Part shown: one piece after another, positions 4,591 through 7,400 of the stretch
How positions within the stretch are numbered: the stretch's first letter is position 1
Layout: every line of letters begins with the position of its first letter
Assembly (NCBI GenBank): GCA_003647675.1
Contig: QMNH01000047.1
Span: 1 to 7,400 of the forward strand
Direction: 5' to 3'
Source of the DNA: Candidatus Falkowiibacteriota bacterium
GTDB taxonomy: Bacteria; Patescibacteriota; Patescibacteriia; Patescibacteriales; UBA12075
Length of the DNA: 7,400 nt
Position numbers and translations under genes: made by a program
Notes under the pieces: model-generated
What the model saw: the letters and a program-made list of their open reading frames with translations, nothing else
Database searches by the model: none
Told to the model about the DNA's origin: nothing

Positions 4591-5504
4591 ATGACAAGAT
4601 TTACATTATCGGGCATAAAACACCCGACCTTGATTCGGTCGCGGCCGCTATTTCTTACGCGGATTTTAAAAATAATATAGAAGAAACAGATAAATATATA
4701 CCGGCTGTTCCCGGAAAGATGAATAAAGAGACCGAGTATGCTTTGGAGAAATTTAAATTCGCCAAGCCGGAAGAACTCCAAAGCGTTGAAAATAAAAATA
4801 TTATTCTGGTTGACCACAATGAATTTTCGCAAGCAGCCGCTGGCGCGCAAAAAGCTAATATTATCGGGGTTTTGGACCACCATAAAGTGGATTTTAAATA
4901 TAATGAACCGATTCTTTTTAATATAAAACCCTGGGGCGCGACTTGTTCTATGATTGCCGATATGTATTTTAAACTGGATTTGGAGCCGGGAAAAGAATTG
5001 GCTGGCTTAATGCTGTCGGCCATATTAGTAGATACGGTATTAACAAAGTCCCCGACTTGTACGGAAATTGATAAAATAATAATTGAAAAATTAGCGGACA
5101 TCGCCGAAATTGAAGATTGGGAAAAATTCGGGCTGGAGCTTTTCAAGGTCCGTTCCAGCGTGTCTGATTTAAGCATCGCGGAGATTGTTAAAAGTGATTA
5201 TAAAGATTTCAGCTTTAGCGCCGGCAAATTCGGAATCGGGCAGGTGGAAACAGCTGATTTAGCAGAATTTAAAGTTAAAGAAGAAGAGCTGTTTAAAGAA
5301 ATTAAAAACATAAAAGAAAGCGGTGATTATCATACAGTTATTTTAATGATTACGGATATTATTAATGAAGGCTCTTGGGTTTTGGCGGAATCCAAAGAAC
5401 CTGAATTAATTGAAAAAGCTTTGGAAATTAAGTTTGAAAATAATAAAGCATACAAGAAAGGGCTTTTGTCCCGTAAAAAACAAGTTGTTCCTAAATTTAT
5501 ATAA
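4587..5504 (+). CDS. ppaC: Manganese-dependent inorganic pyrophosphatase (family II, DHH)
   Basis: Family II pyrophosphatases hydrolyse pyrophosphate to two phosphates in the cytoplasm, using Mn2+ or Co2+, and pull biosynthetic reactions forward. The 305-aa length is normal for the CBS-free form. The N-terminal DHH domain has GHKTPDLDS (metal ligands His10, Asp14, Asp16), LVDHNEFSQ (Asp76), the DHH motif at 97-99 (LDHHK), and LVDTVLTKSPT (Asp149). The C-terminal DHHA2 domain ends with the substrate-binding signature SRKKQVVP (about 295-302). All expected active-site residues are present, so it should be active. The ATG at 4587 is the only sensible start, yet it is contributed by a tandem heptamer array and lacks a Shine-Dalgarno. 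No clear terminator separates it from nusA, 99 bp upstream. Confidence 0.95.
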   Translation: MNDKIYIIGHKTPDLDSVAAAISYADFKNNIEETDKYIPAVPGKMNKETEYALEKFKFAKPEELQSVENKNIILVDHNEFSQAAAGAQKANIIGVLDHHKVDFKYNEPILFNIKPWGATCSMIADMYFKLDLEPGKELAGLMLSAILVDTVLTKSPTCTEIDKIIIEKLADIAEIEDWEKFGLELFKVRSSVSDLSIAEIVKSDYKDFSFSAGKFGIGQVETADLAEFKVKEEELFKEIKNIKESGDYHTVILMITDIINEGSWVLAESKEPELIEKALEIKFENNKAYKKGLLSRKKQVVPKFI

Positions 5505-5530
5505 ACCAAGATTTAAAAAGACAAATTTAG

Positions 5531-5536
5531 AGGAGG
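5531..5536 (+). promoter_or_regulatory. Strong Shine-Dalgarno for the 65-aa gene
   Basis: AGGAGG lies eight bases before the ATG at 5545. It is the only ideally placed full Shine-Dalgarno in the window, and it decides the start: the longer frame reaching back to 5410 overlaps ppaC and is not credible. Confidence 0.75.
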
Positions 5537-5544
5537 AGACGAAG

Positions 5545-5742
5545 ATGGAAATAAAGAAGGAAGCTCGGCAAAAATTAAAAATGAAAGGCTATAAAATAGC
5601 AACAGAAAAAGAAGCTGACATATTTTTTACTCTTCTTATTAAAGCCCCTGAAGAAAAGAAGGAAGTGATAGAGGAGATTAAAAAAATAAAAATAGAATTA
5701 GATATTCCTCCAACAGAATATTTAGTACCATTAAATTTTTAA
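5545..5742 (+). CDS. Hypothetical protein, 65 aa, with strong ribosome binding site
   Basis: I do not recognise this 65-aa protein. It begins MEIKKEARQKLKMKGYKIAT, is very rich in Lys and Glu, and has a central predicted helix (EEKKEVIEEIKKIKIELDI) followed by PPTEYLVPLNF. There is no signal peptide, membrane span or cysteine. The perfect AGGAGG eight bases upstream and a strong hairpin just after the stop (5754-5789) argue that it is a real, separately expressed gene. It lies between ppaC and tig on the same strand, 40 bp after ppaC. The strong Shine-Dalgarno contrasts with its neighbours and may point to high expression or recent arrival. A small helical binding protein is a guess only. Confidence 0.7.
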   Translation: MEIKKEARQKLKMKGYKIATEKEADIFFTLLIKAPEEKKEVIEEIKKIKIELDIPPTEYLVPLNF

Positions 5743-5753
5743 AGAATAGAGAA

Positions 5754-5789
5754 ATAGCCCAGGGTTTGAATAATCAAACCTTGGGCTAT
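5754..5789 (+). terminator. Long hairpin between the 65-aa gene and tig, without a U-tract
   Basis: ATAGCCCAGGGTTTGA (5754-5769) pairs with TCAAACCTTGGGCTAT (5774-5789) across a 4-nt loop: 16 bp with a single G-U pair. This is the strongest hairpin in the window. The bases after it are CTTAAATTAATAAG rather than a T-run, so it is not a canonical intrinsic terminator. It may be a weak terminator, an RNA-stabilising or processing element, or a leader structure 25 bp upstream of the tig start. The pairing is certain; the function is not. Confidence 0.5.
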
Positions 5790-5814
5790 CTTAAATTAAT
5801 AAGTAATTAATATT

Positions 5815-7122
5815 ATGAAAGTTGAAAAAAAGGATTTAGAAAAATCACAAGTAGAATTGCAAATTGAATTATCTGTTGAAGAATTTAAGCCCTATATTAA
5901 AAAGGGGGCGGCTAAGGTATCTAAAGAAGTTAAAATCGACGGATTTCGATCCGGCCAGGTTCCGTATGATATTTTAAAGAAAAAAATTGGCGAGATGACA
6001 ATATTGGAAGAAGCCGGCCGCATCGCTATAAATTCAACCCTGGAAAAGGCGATAAAAGAAAACATCGCGAGCCAGCCGATCGGCAGTCCGAAAGTAGATA
6101 TAACTAAACTGGCTCCGGATAATCCTTTTTCCTATAAAGTAGTTTTAGCGGTATTGCCGGAAGTTAAGCTTGGTGATTACAAAGGTTTAAAAGTAAAACA
6201 GAAAAAAGTTGAAGTAAAAGACGAGGAAGTAGATAAAATTTTAAATGATATGCGGGAAATGCGGGCCAAAGAAGTAATAACCAGCCGGGAAATAAAAGAT
6301 ACGGATAAAGCTATTGCTGATATTGCCATGTATTTAGACAAGGTGCCGCTTGAGGGAGGACAAAATAAAGATACGGCAATAATTATTGGAAAAAATTATA
6401 TTGTTCCCGGTTTTGATAAAAAATTAATCAACGCCAAAAAAGGCGATGTTTTGGAATTCAAGCTGGAATATCCCAAAGATTTTCATATGAAAAATTTAGC
6501 CGGCAAAATGGTTGAATTTAAAGTGACGATTAAAGAAGTATTTAAAAGGGAATTACCGGAATTAAGCGACGAATTTGCCGCTTCTTTGGGCATTAAAAAT
6601 ATAGAAGAGCTAAAAGTTAATATTAAAAAAAGCACTTTAGAACAGAAAAAGCGGGAGGCCGCGCAATTGGCCGAGAAAGAGATGCTGGAAAAATTGGTTG
6701 AGAAAACCAGGTTTGGCGATATTCCGCAAATACTTATCGAGCATGAGGCCGATACGATGATACATGAGCTTGAACACACAATTAGCCAGCAGGGAGCTAA
6801 ATTTGAAGATTATTTGGCGAGCATAAATAAAACTAAAGACCAATTAATTTTGGATTTGCTGCCGGAAGCCGTAAAAAGAGTGAAGGTGTCACTGCTTCTC
6901 CGGGAGATTACGCAAGCCGAAAAGATTAAGGTGGCTGAAGAAGAATTAAGCAAATATTTAAGCGAAACGAGGAAGCAGTATGAGAAAGATTCCTCAAAAG
7001 AGGCAAAGGAGTTTTTAAAAAAGATAGATTCGGTAGAATATAAAAATTACGTATTAAACGCTTTAACGAGCCGGAAAACGCTGGATAAATTAAGAGAGTG
7101 GAACATAGAAAATAGTAAATAG
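5815..7122 (+). CDS. tig: Trigger factor (ribosome-associated chaperone, peptidyl-prolyl isomerase)
   Basis: Trigger factor docks at the ribosome exit tunnel and shields nascent chains. The 435-aa length is typical. The N-terminal ribosome-binding domain (about 1-115) carries the signature DGFRSGQVP at 42-50. An FKBP-like isomerase domain follows (about 160-245, with IIGKNYIVPGF and MVEFKVTIKEV), then the helical C-terminal chaperone arms (about 250-435, starting LPELSDEFAASLG). No domain is missing. The ATG at 5815 matches the family N-terminus and has no Shine-Dalgarno; a long hairpin lies just upstream. The last residues, ENSK, and the TAG stop fall within a 7-bp tandem repeat, and the next in-frame codon is TAA. 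Confidence 0.96.
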   Translation: MKVEKKDLEKSQVELQIELSVEEFKPYIKKGAAKVSKEVKIDGFRSGQVPYDILKKKIGEMTILEEAGRIAINSTLEKAIKENIASQPIGSPKVDITKLAPDNPFSYKVVLAVLPEVKLGDYKGLKVKQKKVEVKDEEVDKILNDMREMRAKEVITSREIKDTDKAIADIAMYLDKVPLEGGQNKDTAIIIGKNYIVPGFDKKLINAKKGDVLEFKLEYPKDFHMKNLAGKMVEFKVTIKEVFKRELPELSDEFAASLGIKNIEELKVNIKKSTLEQKKREAAQLAEKEMLEKLVEKTRFGDIPQILIEHEADTMIHELEHTISQQGAKFEDYLASINKTKDQLILDLLPEAVKRVKVSLLLREITQAEKIKVAEEELSKYLSETRKQYEKDSSKEAKEFLKKIDSVEYKNYVLNALTSRKTLDKLREWNIENSK

Positions 7123-7137
7123 TAAAATAGTAAATAG
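7111..7137 (+). repeat. AATAGTA heptad tandem repeat at the 3' end of tig
   Basis: AATAGTA (7111-7117), AATAGTA (7118-7124), AAATAGTA (7125-7132) and AATAG follow each other. The tig stop codon TAG at 7120-7122 lies in the second unit. The rest of the gap to 7209 is AT-rich, with CTAA repeats (CTAACTAACTAATTAG) and no convincing promoter or terminator. Confidence 0.6.
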
Positions 7138-7209
7138 ACAGCAGATAATAGCAAAATAATAATTTTTAAGCCGTTCTACGTTTTTACACGCTAACTAACT
7201 AATTAGATT

Positions 7210-7400
7210 ATGCTTTATATTATTGACGCTAATAATTTGGCTGGCAAGCTAAAGATGCTGGGGGAAGAAAATTTTGATAAAAAATTGCGTGATTTGATAA
7301 AGGAATATTTTAAAAAAAAGAAAAGCTTGGTTATATTAGTCTTTGATTCAAGCGACCCGATGGGGGATAAAATAACAGACGGCAACATAACCCTGGTTTA
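7210..7400 (+). CDS. YacP-like NYN-domain protein, putative RNase (N-terminal part)
   Basis: An ATG at 7210 opens a frame that runs to the window edge without a stop (63 codons). It starts MLYIIDANNLAGKLKMLGEE, and LVILVFDSSDP follows after a basic helix (KEYFKKKKS). The hydrophobic strand plus IDANNL, with the second strand VFDSSD, match the nucleotide- and metal-binding face of NYN/PIN-like domains of the YacP type, which in other bacteria act as ribonucleases. The expected remaining acidic residues lie beyond the edge. It follows tig by 87 bp on the same strand. No Shine-Dalgarno is visible. Confidence 0.6.
   Translation, partial: MLYIIDANNLAGKLKMLGEENFDKKLRDLIKEYFKKKKSLVILVFDSSDPMGDKITDGNITLV

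Noticed and set aside
5410..5544. Longer N-terminus for the 65-aa gene overlapping ppaC
   Set aside because: It overlaps ppaC by 95 bp and lacks a ribosome site, while the ATG at 5545 has a perfect one.

Overview
The window looks like chromosome from an AT-rich Patescibacteria (Candidate Phyla Radiation) bacterium, most likely of Parcubacteria type. The signs are a NusA with lysine/glutamate-rich insertions and tail, a CPR-style large serine recombinase, almost no Shine-Dalgarno sequences, and short intergenic tandem repeats. This placement is inference from protein and sequence style; there is no rRNA in the window.

Left part (1 to about 2650): the end of an integrated mobile element. On the minus strand, an XRE-type controller-like regulator (305-523) is followed after one base by the N-terminal 101 codons of a protein resembling the Alw26I/Eco31I/Esp3I family of type II restriction endonucleases, which runs off the left edge. 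A 56-bp divergent intergenic region with a perfect 15-bp palindrome separates the regulator from an unrecognised 87-aa gene on the plus strand. After a pair of 24-bp repeats come a small gene broken by one in-frame TAG (950-1108) and a large serine recombinase broken by one in-frame TAA at codon 101 (1120-2619). The recombinase frame runs through a minus-strand terminator-like hairpin and stops inside the acceptor stem of a minus-strand tRNA-Asp(GTC) (2611-2685). This is the geometry expected if the element integrated at the tRNA 3' end. The recombinase appears dead while the visible restriction genes remain open, so the element is probably immobilised.

Right part (2686-7400): ordinary housekeeping genes, all on the plus strand. 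These are nusA, a manganese-dependent family II inorganic pyrophosphatase (ppaC), a 65-aa unknown protein with the only strong ribosome binding site in the window, trigger factor (tig), and the start of a YacP-like NYN-domain protein. nusA has an unusual leader in which a promoter-like sequence is followed at once by an intrinsic terminator and then by a second promoter-like sequence. The gaps hold short tandem repeats of 7-bp period, one of which supplies the ppaC start codon and another the end of the tig reading frame.

Nothing here is clearly a new system. The points most worth checking are the tRNA/recombinase/terminator overlap, the two neighbouring nonsense mutations, the unknown 87-aa gene sharing a control region with a restriction regulator, the nusA leader, and the intergenic-type repeats embedded in the nusA tail.
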